Positions 36,601 through 47,348 of a stretch of DNA of 64,000 bases are shown piece by piece. The notes below the pieces were generated by a model that worked only from the letters and a program-made list of their open reading frames with translations, searched no databases and had not been told where the DNA came from. Source of the DNA: Paulownia fortunei (taxonomy: Eukaryota > Streptophyta > Magnoliopsida > Lamiales > Paulowniaceae); assembly GCA_019321725.1 (NCBI GenBank), contig CM033120.1:3374841-3438840 (forward strand), written 5' to 3'. Position numbers and translations under genes: made by a program. Position 1 is the stretch's first letter. Each line of letters opens with the position of its first letter.

Positions 36601-36931
36601 TCAAAAATTGAAATCAAATGCTGAAATCTTTAAAGTTTTTAAACAAGTCAAGAATAATATTCCATTGTTTGATACAATCAAGCAAGTTCCACCTTATCCT
36701 AAATTTTTGAAAGATTTGTGTATAATCAAAAGAAAACATCATGTACAAAATACACATATTTCTATCATTTTGATTCATCCTTTTCTTGCAATTTCAAATG
36801 CTTTGATTAATTATAGGAATTGTATTTTGAAGTTATATTTTGGAAATATCACTTTGGAACTAAATATATTTAACATTTGTAAGCAACCTGCAGAAGATGT
36901 CGAAGTACAAGATGTGGATTCAATTGAATAA
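36601..36931 (+). pseudogene. Athila protease remnant
   Basis: NAEIFKVFKQVKNNIPLFDT and KFLKDLCIIKRKHHVQN are the pre-protease region. Sequence then jumps to HPFLAISNALINYRN and LKLYFGNITLELNIFNICKQ, the protease C-terminus. The catalytic D-T/S-G segment between them is missing, so the protease is dead. Confidence 0.7.
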
Positions 36932-37099
36932 CTTGTTCACGAATATTTTACTATCACTAATTCCTTTGATCCTTTAGAAACTTGTTTTGAAAGTGAAAGT
37001 ATTTGTAAAAAGACACACTCTAATATTCTCTCTAAATTTTTGTAGGTACAAGAAAAATAATTTTGGATACCAAGGTTTGAAAAACTTTCATCATCAATA

Positions 37100-38700
37100 A
37101 TACAATCTGTTCCATCAAGTATTAAAGATCCCGTGATTAATTTAAAACTTTTTTTGTTTGATTTGAAATACTATTTCTTGGGTGAGAATGAAACTTTTTC
37201 AGTAATAATTTATTCCAAACTTGATGCATCCCAAGACGGTAAGTTGATCAAAATTCTGAAAATGCATAAGAATGTTTTAGAATGGACCATTATTGATATT
37301 AAAGGTATTAGTCCTTTAATTTGTTCACATAACATCTATCTAGTGAAAAATGTCAAACCATCTAGAGAGGTGCAACGAAGGCTAAATCCTAACATGAAAT
37401 AAGTAGTAAGAAATGAAGTCATTAAATTCTTATATAATAGAATCATTCATCTTATTTCTGACAACAAATGGGTAAGTTCTACTCAAGTTGTGCCTAAGAA
37501 ATCTGGAGTTACTGTAGTCAAGAATGAAAATATTGAATTAATTCCAACTAGGACTGTTACTGGTGGTGAATGTGCATTGACTATAGAAAACTCAACTCAA
37601 TTACTAGAAAATATCATTTTTCATTACCTTTCATGGATCAAATCTTAGAAAGAGTTGCGGGACATGAATTTTGCTACTTCTTAGATGGATATTCTAAGTA
37701 TAATCAAATTGCAATTGCACTTGAAGATCAAGCAAAAACTACTTTTACATGTCATTTTGGTACTTTTACTTATCGAATGATGCCTTTTGGATTATCTAAT
37801 GCACCAACTATATTCCAAGGATCCATGCTTAGTATTTTTAGCGACATTGTTGAACGTTTTCCAGAAAGTCTTCATGGATGATTTTTCTATTTTTGTAATT
37901 TATTTGATGATTTGTTGTCTAATTTAGAAAAGGTTTTGATCAAATGTGAGAAAAGAGCCTTATACTCAATTGGGAGAAATATCATTTCATGGTAACAACT
38001 GGTATTATTCTTGGACACATTATTTTGTGTAAAGGTATTAAAGTAGATAAATCTAAAATTGAGTTAATTGCCAATTTGTCAATACCAAAGTCTTTGAAGG
38101 AGGTAAGATCATTTTTAGGACATGCTAGGTTTTATAAAATATTTATTAAAGATTTTAGTATAATATCTAAACATTTGTGTAATTTTGTAACAAAAGACAC
38201 TATTTTTGAATGGATTGAAAATTGTGAAAATATTTTTGTTAAGCTTAAAAGCATGCTTATGTTTGCTCCAATCATGCAGCCTCCACATTGGACTTTACCT
38301 TTTGAAATAAATGTGATGCTGGTGACTATGCTGTTAGAGTTGTCTTAGGAAAAAAAAAAGATAAGAAACCAAATATCGTTTACTGTGCAAGTAAAACTTT
38401 GAATAGTGTTCAACTGAATTATTTAACAATTGAAAAAGAATTACTTGTTGTAGTTTTTATATTAGACAAATTTAGATCTTATCTTGTTGGCTCACCAGTT
38501 GTTGTTTTCAGTTATGATGCGGCTTTGAATTATCTTTTAAAAAAAGAATGACAAACCTAGATTGATTAGATGGATTCTTTTACTCCAAGAATTCAATATT
38601 ACGATTTGAGATAAGAAAAGACTCGAGAATGTGATGGTTGATCATTTATCGAGACTTATTTCTGATGACTCATTTCTAACCACACCCATTAATGACACTT
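37100..38700 (+). pseudogene. Athila reverse transcriptase and RNase H
   Basis: 37133-37402 holds the pre-RT region (LKMHKNVLEWTIIDIKGISP). RT: MCIDYRKLNSITRKYHFSLP, FLDGYSKYNQIAI (first catalytic Asp, near 37683), MMPFGLSNAP at 37777-37806, then after a frameshift FMDDFSIF near 37873 (catalytic DD). The thumb and connection (SLKEVRSFLGHARFYKIFIKDF) lie at 38090-38160. RNase H follows: IVYCASKTLNSVQLNY near 38370-38420 and KFRSYLVGSPVVV near 38469-38505. All three RT Asp residues are present; inactivation is by frameshifts and stops. Confidence 0.85.
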
Positions 38701-38759
38701 TCCCTAATGAACAACTATATAATATTTCTATTTTACCATGGTTTGATTGTTAATTTTCT

Positions 38760-40013
38760 TGTGACAGGAAAGATGCCACCGCATTGGAATTCCCAAGGTA
38801 AAAAGAAATTTTTGGCTGAGGTGAAAAACTTTTATTAGGATGATCTATACCTATTCAAATATTATCCTAATCAAATCTTTTGGAGATGTGTGCCTGATAA
38901 TGAGAAAGGTAATGCTCTTAAATTGTGTCATTTAAGAGCATGTGGTGGTCATTTTTCAGCAAAGAAAACTATTACAAAGATCTTGTAATATGGATTTTAT
39001 TGGCCAACTCTTTTCAAAGACACTTACACTTTCTACAAAAGTTGTGAAAATTGTCAAAAGTTAGGATCCATTTCAAAAGTGAAACATGATGTCTTTACAC
39101 CCCCATCTTAGTGATTGATATCTTTGACTCTTGGGGTATTGATTTTATGAGAAAATTTCTATTATCATTTGGTTTTATTTACATATTAGTCACCATAGAT
39201 TATGTCTCAAAATGAATTGAGGCAATTCTCTGTCGAAATAATGATCACAAAATAGTGATAAAAGTTTTGAAAAAAAATATTTTAAGTCGATTTGGAATTC
39301 CTCGATCCATTATCAGTGATGGAGGAAAATATTTTTGTAACAAAGTTTTTGGAACTTTAATGAGGAAATATAGAATCATACATAAAGTTGCAACCCCTTA
39401 TCACCCTTAGACAAATGGTCAAGTTGAACTTGCAAATAGGGAGATAAATAAATTTTAGAAAAGATAGTTAACTCAAATAGAAAAGATTGATCTCTTAGAC
39501 TTACTGATACACTTTGGGCAAATAGAACTGCTATTAAAAAATCATTAGACATATCTCCTTATAGGATAGTTTATGGAAAAACTTGTTATTTACCTCTTAA
39601 ACTTGAATATAAAGTTTATTGTACAATCAAAATGTATAACTTCAACCTTGATGAAGTTTAAAAATTGTGCAAATTACAAATCAATGAACTTCAAGAATTG
39701 AGAAATGATGCATATGAGAATTATAAAATTCATAAAGTAAGAATCAAATAATTTCATGATAATAAAATATCAAGAAAAACATTTGAGGTTGGTGCTTTAT
39801 AATTCTCAATTGCATTTATTTCTTGAAAATTTGAGATCAAGGTGGAGTGGTCTTTTTGTTGTAAAAAAGATATATCCTTATGGAGAGATTGACATTGAAA
39901 ATCCTAAAAATGGTAAGGTATTCAAAGTAAATAGACAAAGACTTAAACCGTTTCTAGAAAATCAATTTTCACAAGAGAAAATTATTTTTCTTTCCAACCC
40001 TTGTTATGATTAG
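38760..40013 (+). pseudogene. Athila integrase
   Basis: The zinc-binding domain (LCHLRACGGHFSAKKTITKIL, CENCQKLG) is at about 38920-39066. The core has WGIDFM near 39134, IISDGGKYFCNKVFG near 39310-39354, and NGQVELANREI near 39416-39448, so the D, D and E positions are all recognisable. The C-terminal segment at 39756-40013 includes LRSRWSGLFVVKKIYPYGEI and KVNRQRLKPFLENQFSQE, as in Athila. Multiple stops (for example near 39002, 39409 and 39458) and shifts break it. Confidence 0.85.
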
Positions 40014-40219
40014 TATTTGTATATATACACACATTTTCTCTAACTTTGATTGTTTTATAGCCTTTCTTTCTTTTATTTTTTTCTTTTCTCTTCCCAATTA
40101 AGTGGTGGAAAACGGTATTATGTAGCTATTGAAGTCAGACTTATTAGTTTCGCAAACAACTGAAATCTCTGTACAAAATTTCTCCCTTTTTCTCATTGAG
40201 TTTTCTTGTTCTTTTCAAA

Positions 40220-40722
40220 ATGGATGACATTATTCTAACTCTCAAGAAGCGATTTTCTTTTCTTCCTAAAAATGTCCCATGGAACATACGATGAATAATT
40301 GAAGCAAATGTAAGAGTAACAGGTGAGTTTTCATATGAGTTTTCAAACTTGTTTACTAGATACATGTCTGATTTTGGTAAAAGCACATATTAAACAAAAA
40401 ACCAATGGCAAAAAAAATGCAAGTTTGTCACAAATGTGCTCGATGGACTTGCAACACAAAGTGTAATTCCTTAGAAATGATTTCTAAAAATCAAAAAGAT
40501 AAAATTCAATTCATTATGGATGGATTGGGTAAGGAGTCTTTAGATGACATCATATTGACTCTTAAGATGCATTCATGTAGATTAATACAACGTGCAATTC
40601 ATGATTTATGGGATAACTTTCGTGATGAATATGAGTGTTATAGTTTTAGGAATTTGACATTAAAATACCATATTTTCCAGTTTCTAAGAAAACTGGATAT
40701 GAAGCAAATCCTCGACCCATAG
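40220..40722 (+). pseudogene. Unrecognised post-pol ORF (ORF-X) in Athila
   Basis: Starts with MDDIILTLKKRFSF at 40220. After one internal stop and a frameshift in an A-run, 40405-40722 is open for 105 codons. The latter part has Cys pairs CHKC and CNTKC within its first 20 residues and reads DLWDNFRDEYECYSF later. The string DDIILTLK occurs near both ends, suggesting an internal duplication. No transmembrane stretch is obvious. It sits where Athila elements often carry an env-like ORF, but no such signature is seen. Function unknown; it may be captured sequence. Confidence 0.45.
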
Positions 40723-40952
40723 AGGGCATTTAAGCCATTACTAGCCATAAAACCAGAGGAATCTGTGAGCCACAGTTATAACTACGTGTATATTCACGTG
40801 TAGTATTTTTTTTTTCAAACTTTGTGTCCTTATTTTCAATCCTTCTGACAAAAAAAACGTGCAATAAATGCATTCTCTATTCACACCTCAATAAATTATA
40901 TCGTAATTACTCTATTTTTACACAACTCACTTTCAAAAAAAAATAAAAGAAA

Positions 40953-41575
40953 ATGGAAAGGTCTTCCACTCGCAAGTTCAACTATATTTCTGTCTTTTGT
41001 GGAACCAATCCATGAAAAAATGGTGAATTTATAAGGGCAGCCAATAACCTTGGTAGAACTTTAGTTGAAAGAAAAATTCACTTAGTGTATGGGGAGGTAG
41101 TCTTGGGTTAATGAGGAATGTTGCTACTTCTGCTCATATAGGAGCAGTCAAAGTTTTAAGAGTTATCACAAAATATTTAACAGTACAGAATATTATAGGT
41201 ATGACCATCGGAGATGAGCTAAAAGTATCACATATTCAGAATAGAATGCATAACATGTTAAATAATGTGAATGCATTCATCACTCTACTTAGTATTTTTG
41301 GTACACTAGAAGAATTATTCCAAATTGTCTCTTGAGCATAACTCAACTTTCACCAGAAACTTGTAGGTATTCTTAATGTTAATAGTTTCTTTAATAGTTT
41401 GCTATCTTTTGTAGATCATGCTATAGAAAAAGATTTTATTTCACCATCTGTGAGACGAATTCTCATTTCTATTCCAACACCTGACCAACTGATTTATCAA
41501 CTTCAAGCATATGTGTCAGAACCTAATCCAACCTTGGCTCATAATTGGTCGAACAGGGACAATGGTCGAAAATAA
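40953..41575 (+). pseudogene. LOG: LOG-like (cytokinin riboside 5'-monophosphate phosphoribohydrolase) retro-pseudogene
   Basis: About 207 codon-equivalents from ATG 40953 to TAA 41575, matching plant LOG proteins along their whole length and close to their usual ~200-215 residues. Landmarks: FNYISVFCGTNP (N-terminal Rossmann start), LVERKIHLVYG followed by GSLGLM, NVNAFITL before FGTLEELFQIVS, LVGILNVNSFFNSLLSFVDH, and the C-terminal QLIYQLQAYV. LOG releases active cytokinin bases from nucleotide precursors. Defects: stop at the codon after GTNP, a 1-nt loss in the YGGG segment near 41090, PGG of the PGGxGTxxE motif changed to LSI (near 41283-41292), stops near 41333 and 41339. No introns, unlike known plant LOG genes, so an RNA-mediated capture is likely. 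It lies in sense between pol and the 3' LTR. Confidence 0.8.
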
Positions 41576-43010
41576 AAAATAAATTTGACTCTCAGCCTGT
41601 GAAATTTATCTTTAATAATTTCAACTAATAGTGTATATATTGTGTTGTTTTAGCTTTATTTTCAAATAAGTCACATTTCAGATAATATCCTCCAAACTCT
41701 ACTTTCCTATCTATTTTTGACATTAGGGATAATGTCTTGATTAGTTTTGGGAGGAGATAGTTGATATCATGTCTTGTGTATTCAATATGTGTTTTTTTAG
41801 TTTTTATTTTTTAAAAAATATTCAAACATATTTTATTTTTTTTGGGGTCCATTGGAACATCATGAAAAATGATGGCAGAGTAAAGGGTAACTTTAACACT
41901 CTTGAGACGTACTCCTATTTTTTTAGCATAACATGGCAAGTTTGTAAAGGTTTTAACAAAAGTTTGTGAATTGTCATTTTTTTTAGTCGTAGATGTTCTT
42001 CCAACTTCAATGATTAAAATTAAGCATGAATAATATGATTTGATTGATGATGTGTGTTGTTTTGGACTTTGATGTTGTTCTTTGGTTAATATATTTTTGT
42101 GATAATTATACTCAAATCTTTTTGCACAAATAGTTTTGTTATTCGGAATGGAGACAAGCATGTCAAAATAGGTAGCTCTTATGCCCTTGCTTTAATCATC
42201 ACTTGGATTTTTAACATGTAGAGGATAGAAGATAAGTATGGGGAAGTTTTTCTTCTAAAAAAAGCAAAAAAAAAAAGTCGCTATGTGTTAAAAATATTAT
42301 GAGTTGCAACTAAAAATGGGATATTGCAAAATCAATAAGAATGATGAAGAGGGGTCCAATTCAATAACAATAGGCCCCTGTATTGAAATTCGTGGAATAT
42401 AAGAATTCTTCAATGATAAACTCTATGTCTCTAATCCCATGAAGTTTTTAGAAGTTTTGTTGTATCTTATCCTTTTATTTCTTAGATACATCACTACCAT
42501 TTGACCCATTACAACTTTTATTGAGGACCTTTTGATTTTATGTGGTACCTTCGGTGTAGTGGAGATTTGTACCAAAGGAAGAGTCTATAATGTTTAACTC
42601 TTTTATTAGAGATTAGGTGATGGTTTTGTGAGGTTTTATAGGATTTCACTTGTTTGAAACATGCATAGTTTCGTCACTATTTATAATAACTATTCACACA
42701 TACACACACACACACTTGAGTATGCATATTGTGGGAATGTATTCTTTTGAATAACTAAGGATTAGATTCAACATTTTTTTAATTTATTTTTCATATTACT
42801 TTGTTACTTCCTGAGAATAATAGCTGGAAGTTAATTATCATAGGTATTTGTGGGTATCACCGTTGGAAATTCTCATGAGATTTAACTCATCCTTTATAGG
42901 TCACTTAAGGGTTTAAAGACTTGTTGCTTAAGCTAAATGCAATCATAATTTTCTATGAAAGTGGATTAGTTTAGCTTTGAGTTAAACTTACTCGAGGACG
43001 AGCAAGTGTT
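41576..43010. other. Athila 3' untranslated region
   Basis: 1.4 kb without a recognised gene. It includes the TTTTGGGAGGAG purine-rich block near 41743, an (AC)n stretch near 42699-42714, and leads to the PPT. One ORF (41769-41969) has no familiar motif. Confidence 0.6.
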
Positions 43011-43025
43011 AAGTGTGGGGGAATT
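43011..43025 (+). promoter_or_regulatory. Athila polypurine tract
   Basis: AAGTGTGGGGGAATT directly before the 3' LTR, typical of Athila-type elements. Confidence 0.85.
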
Positions 43026-44793
43026 TGATAAGTGCATATTTTAATATTTTTTTGTATCAAATTATTTATACTTTCCTTACTTTATTCTTGTTAATATTAT
43101 AGTTTTAATAATATTTTTTGTTAGGCAATCAATTAACAAAAAGAGCCAAAATAAAATCAAAGAAGACAACAAGTTTCGTGAGCAAGTTGGGAGATAATAT
43201 TTCATTAGATAAAATAAGCATTACAATTAGAAGAAAAGGGTCATTTTAGCCTAAGCTTATCATATGTAGATTAAAATATATGCAATAAATCATTTGGACT
43301 TTGCAAGTGATTGCTGGGCTTGCATTAAATTCAAAATAAACATATTTCTAAACTTGTGCATTTTTTTGTATTTTGGGCATAATTCCATGCTCCAAAGCCT
43401 TATGGACCTGAATCTTACTTCATTTAAAGCCAAGAGATAGAACTACAACGTTTCTATTGGAAGTTAAGCCCAATTCAGTCAAGTGTATGTATTAGAAATG
43501 ATCTATATATGCTAACACATTTCCTTAAATCAAACATAACTTTCACCCTAGTGGTTGGAATTAGGTAATTCAAGTTAGAAAATGAAGCTAACAGATAGAT
43601 ACACAACTTTCATGATGATCACTTTCCCAACATCAGCAGATTTTATAGACCAAAATGTGTGACAAAATTCAGATCTGAAAAGGACATATGAATTTAAGGC
43701 ATATTTGAAGTAAATTTGGAGTGCATTTGGAGTGAATTTGGAGATGTCAATTTAAACACTTTCTACTATAAGTAGGGGATTTTGGATGTCATTCAAGACA
43801 TAAAAAAAATTTAGAGGGGGAAACAAAGTTTATTTGTTGTGTTTCTTTAAGTTAAGTGTTATAGTAGTAATATAAGTTTTCTAGTAGTAATAGAAATGTA
43901 TTCTCTAGTTGTTCTTCTATTTTTAGTCTTGTATACTTTCATTATGTCTTTCTAAATTTTATTTAGTTGAGGAGAAAGTGTGAACCTCTTGATGGAGGAA
44001 GATAAACCATTATAAAGGTGCATAATGTTCAGGTGTGTTATATTATTATTTTAATTTTTGATTAAAACCCTCCTTATTTTGTGGTAATTTTTTATTTATG
44101 TATCACCAATGACACAATAAATACTTTGATTCATTTATCTTATTGTACGATTCTGCTCTACCAAGTATTAATATGAAACCTTGATTTGTTGTAGATAAAG
44201 GTGTTCATAAATACTTAATTCCTTAAATAAGTGTTGGCGTTAAAACCCTCTTTATTTTGTGGTGATTCTTGATTTATGTATCACCAATGGCACAACAAAT
44301 ACTTATGTTCATTTAGCTTATTGTACAGTTCTACTTTACTGATTGCTAACGTGAAATATTGATTTGTTGTAGACAAAGGTGTGCATAAATACTTGATCCC
44401 ATAAACAAGTATTATTATTAAGAGATAATTTACAAACAATAAAATAATATCATGATTAGCTTAATGCATGAGTTATTTGATAATATTTTTCTATTGAAAT
44501 ATTTATTATGTATGGATTTTAATAGTGGCATTTAAAAAAGGTCACAAAAATAAGTAATCGTTCTTCTATCCAAAACTCAAGAACGGATCTCTAATCCTCA
44601 ATACTTTTATTACTTTGATTTCTCAATTATATCATAAATTTTTCTTTGTAATCTAAGCCACATTTAGCCCATCTTTCAAGAAATATAGACCCAAAAATGT
44701 CAAATAACTTCTCTATGGATTGACCTTGAACTCCCGAGAAATTTATTACTTGACACAACTTGTACTTGGATTTGCAACCTTAAAGTTGTAGCA
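43026..44793 (+). repeat. Athila-type 3' LTR
   Basis: 1768 bp, TGATAAGTGC...TTGTAGCA. Two ~178-bp tandem units at about 44067-44420. The TATA box has become TATAAGTA (43767-43774). Confidence 0.9.
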
Positions 44794-45022
44794 ATTAGAG
44801 CCATCATACTAGCCCCACTCCCAGGTGTACTCACGTATTGAGAATGTAATCTAAGAGTAGAAAAAATTTATTATCTTATATAAAAGAATTTTGTGAAATA
44901 TTCCGCCGCCATTGCTAAAGCTATTGTCAAGCCACATCAAGGTGAGGCTCGCTTAGTCATGTGAGGTTGATGTAACCTCAACCTGTTTTGAGGATCACGG
45001 GCCTCAACTGGGGGTAACCAAG

Positions 45023-47348
45023 TGTAACACCCCTTAACCTAACAGGAGAGCCTAAACAAGTTGATACAACTAAGTCAAAAAATGTTAATTTTTCATCAAT
45101 ATTAGCGTTATGATTTAATAAAAGTTCTCATTTTTAGCTATAAGAGAAAGAATTTGAATCGTTTTAAACACACCATATACATATATCAAAATTGAGTACA
45201 TTTGTTTACAAAACTATAACAGAGCGGCTTATTTAAAAACAAAATAGAATTTTCAAAATAAACTACAAAATAGGTCGAAACATGGCATATGAACAAATCT
45301 CTGTCCAGCCGCTCTAGAGACTCAGTCAACCTCTAAACCTGTACATTTCTACCTACATCACATGAATCTAATGAGCTAAAGGCTCAGTAAGGTGAAACTG
45401 ATGCAATAACAAATAGCGTGCATACCAATCACATAAATGATTTAATGCAATATTCAATTTAATAACTTTCTTTCATAAATCAATCTTTAGGGCCCTTAAA
45501 TTGTGGTACTTAACTAATAGCGATAGACCATGGCTTTCAGAACCTGTTCATAATGATTGGCCAATAAGAGAACTAATACGGGGTTTTCATACTTGGTCTT
45601 TCAACATCACGTATTAGCCGTATTCTATTTCATTCGTTGTGGCTTTCCTATACCAGTTTTTCAACCTCAAGTATTTGCCACCATTTGTTAGGTCCGTTAG
45701 TCCCTCCCACATCCCTTACCTACCCAATTATTAATCAAGTACCATACTTTCTTTTCAAAAACCTCATTATATTCTCAATAGTGTCATGCTTCATGAACCA
45801 TAAATGCATCAAACATTACATCATTTGACAAATAATAACAATCACATTAAAATATGAATAACATTATATGATTCTTGTGATACAGCAAATGAAAGCTTCA
45901 ACTTACCTCAAGTCCACTTTGTGGCAAGTGAAAAGACCAATCTCTTTGGAAGATAGGATGTATTAAAAGTCTAACATAATCAAATCATGTACCATTTAAT
46001 ATCCTTTTTATAAATCATTTAATCTATTCTAGTTAAGTTCATATACACTTTTCAATCTTTTGTAAACAACTTCATATCAATTACATAACCTTAAAAACAA
46101 TGCATACTCCATATTTTACACTAATTCAAGACATTAAACATTAGGGCAGCCATTCAATAACTAATAATTCAAACATAATTATTAGGGCAGCCATTCAATA
46201 ACTAATAATTCAAACATAATTATTAGGGCAGCCCCTAAAACATGCACACAATCTAAATTAACATGACGTAAATTCGGTTCTAACTTAAATTGATTGTACC
46301 CTTCAATTAAGCAAACTAATTGCTATTGTTCTCAATCATTCAAAGAAACTTCCAAACACAATATAAGCATTACAAAATCAATAGAAACAAGTAAATTAAA
46401 CAAATTCACATGACTATCAATTTTGCTAAAAATTAGCTTAACTAGTTTGGTTTTGGCTTCAAGTGTAACTTACTTAAGTTTTCAATCATACAAAAATAAC
46501 TAAAACATGTAACCATCCAAGATAATACAAATTCATCATAAGAAACATTGAAAAAGAATATACCTTGATTAAGTTGGAATTAAACTTCAAAATCAACGGT
46601 TTTCAAGCTTAAAATGGTGGAAAGTTGTTCAAGTTTGTGTTCTATGGATCCCTATAGATTGAATTCAATTTTTGTGAATATGAGAGTGTAGAAATTTGGG
46701 AGAAATTTAGGAGAATAAGGGCTGGTCGTTTTTTAGGTGCTTCCACAAGAAATATGGATGAAAATGATTTCTTTGACCTTTCAAAGAGACGTAAGTGGAG
46801 GATGATGATTGATTGCATCATGCTTGGTGTGTTCTCATGCCAAAAGCCACGTTCATGGGCTAAGGAGATGACAAAAAATAATGCTTTGGTGTTATAATCA
46901 AGTGCAATGTGGTTTAAAATGATTTTGTGCTACCTAGTCAACCAGCCAATCAAATTGCACCATATTGCATACTTTTAGTTCTTACCCAAATGTAACATAT
47001 TTCAAGTAAATACTTAGGCAATTAATAACTTTACCATATAACTAGTATGGAGCAATACAAATAATTCATTTCATGGCCATGCAACACATCAATCTTCCTT
47101 AACCGAGATACCGAGTTTTTCACTGCAAAAAGGCACTTTAGGAATATGTTAAATCAAGAAATAAAAGTTTGATCTCATATTTTATGTACTAATGCATGTT
47201 AAAGCATAACTAGAGCATATAATAACAATTATTCAAGTTCGTGCAATCATGCTATTTATATGCAATAATTCAATAATACACATTGATTAGATGCATATTC
47301 ATGCAAGATGCTTATTATTGGCTATGTAGGAGAGAATTGGGCATTACA
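45023..47348 (+). mobile_element. Tekay/Del-like solo LTR with perfect TSD
   Basis: 2326 bp, TGTAACACCCC...GCATTACA. Flanked by CCAAG on both sides (45018-45022 and 47349-47353). It matches 33677-35965 throughout. A 41-bp unit occurs as two full copies plus a partial at 46140-46232, one more than in the other LTR. No internal domain, so it is a solo LTR left by recombination. Confidence 0.9.
46140..46232 (+). repeat. 41-bp tandem units in solo LTR
   Basis: Units start ATTAGGGCAG at 46140, 46181 and 46222 (period 41). The corresponding place in the 33677 LTR has fewer units. Confidence 0.85.

Larger units (their letters stand above)
30845..44793 (+). mobile_element. Athila-type Ty3/gypsy element, with nested solo LTR and LOG-like cargo
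   Basis: 13.9 kb including a 2.3-kb nested solo LTR. 5' LTR 30845-32624 (1780 bp), PBS, gag, protease remnant, RT/RNase H, integrase, two further ORF remnants, PPT (43011-43025), 3' LTR 43026-44793 (1768 bp). The flanks AGTAG (30840-30844) and ATTAG (44794-44798) match 4/5. Gag, RT and LTR motifs, the GTGTGGGGGAATT PPT and the TGATAAGTGC LTR start are typical of Athila. All ORFs are broken. Confidence 0.85.

Noticed and set aside
40953..41575. A functional host LOG gene.
   Set aside because: Stops, a frameshift and loss of the PGG motif, and it lies between the pol and PPT of a retroelement.
33677..47348. The two TGTAAC...TTACA LTRs as the 5' and 3' LTRs of one element.
   Set aside because: Each has its own flanking duplication (TGTAA/TGTGA and CCAAG/CCAAG), and the DNA between them is Athila gag-pol and its 3' LTR, not a Tekay/Del interior.
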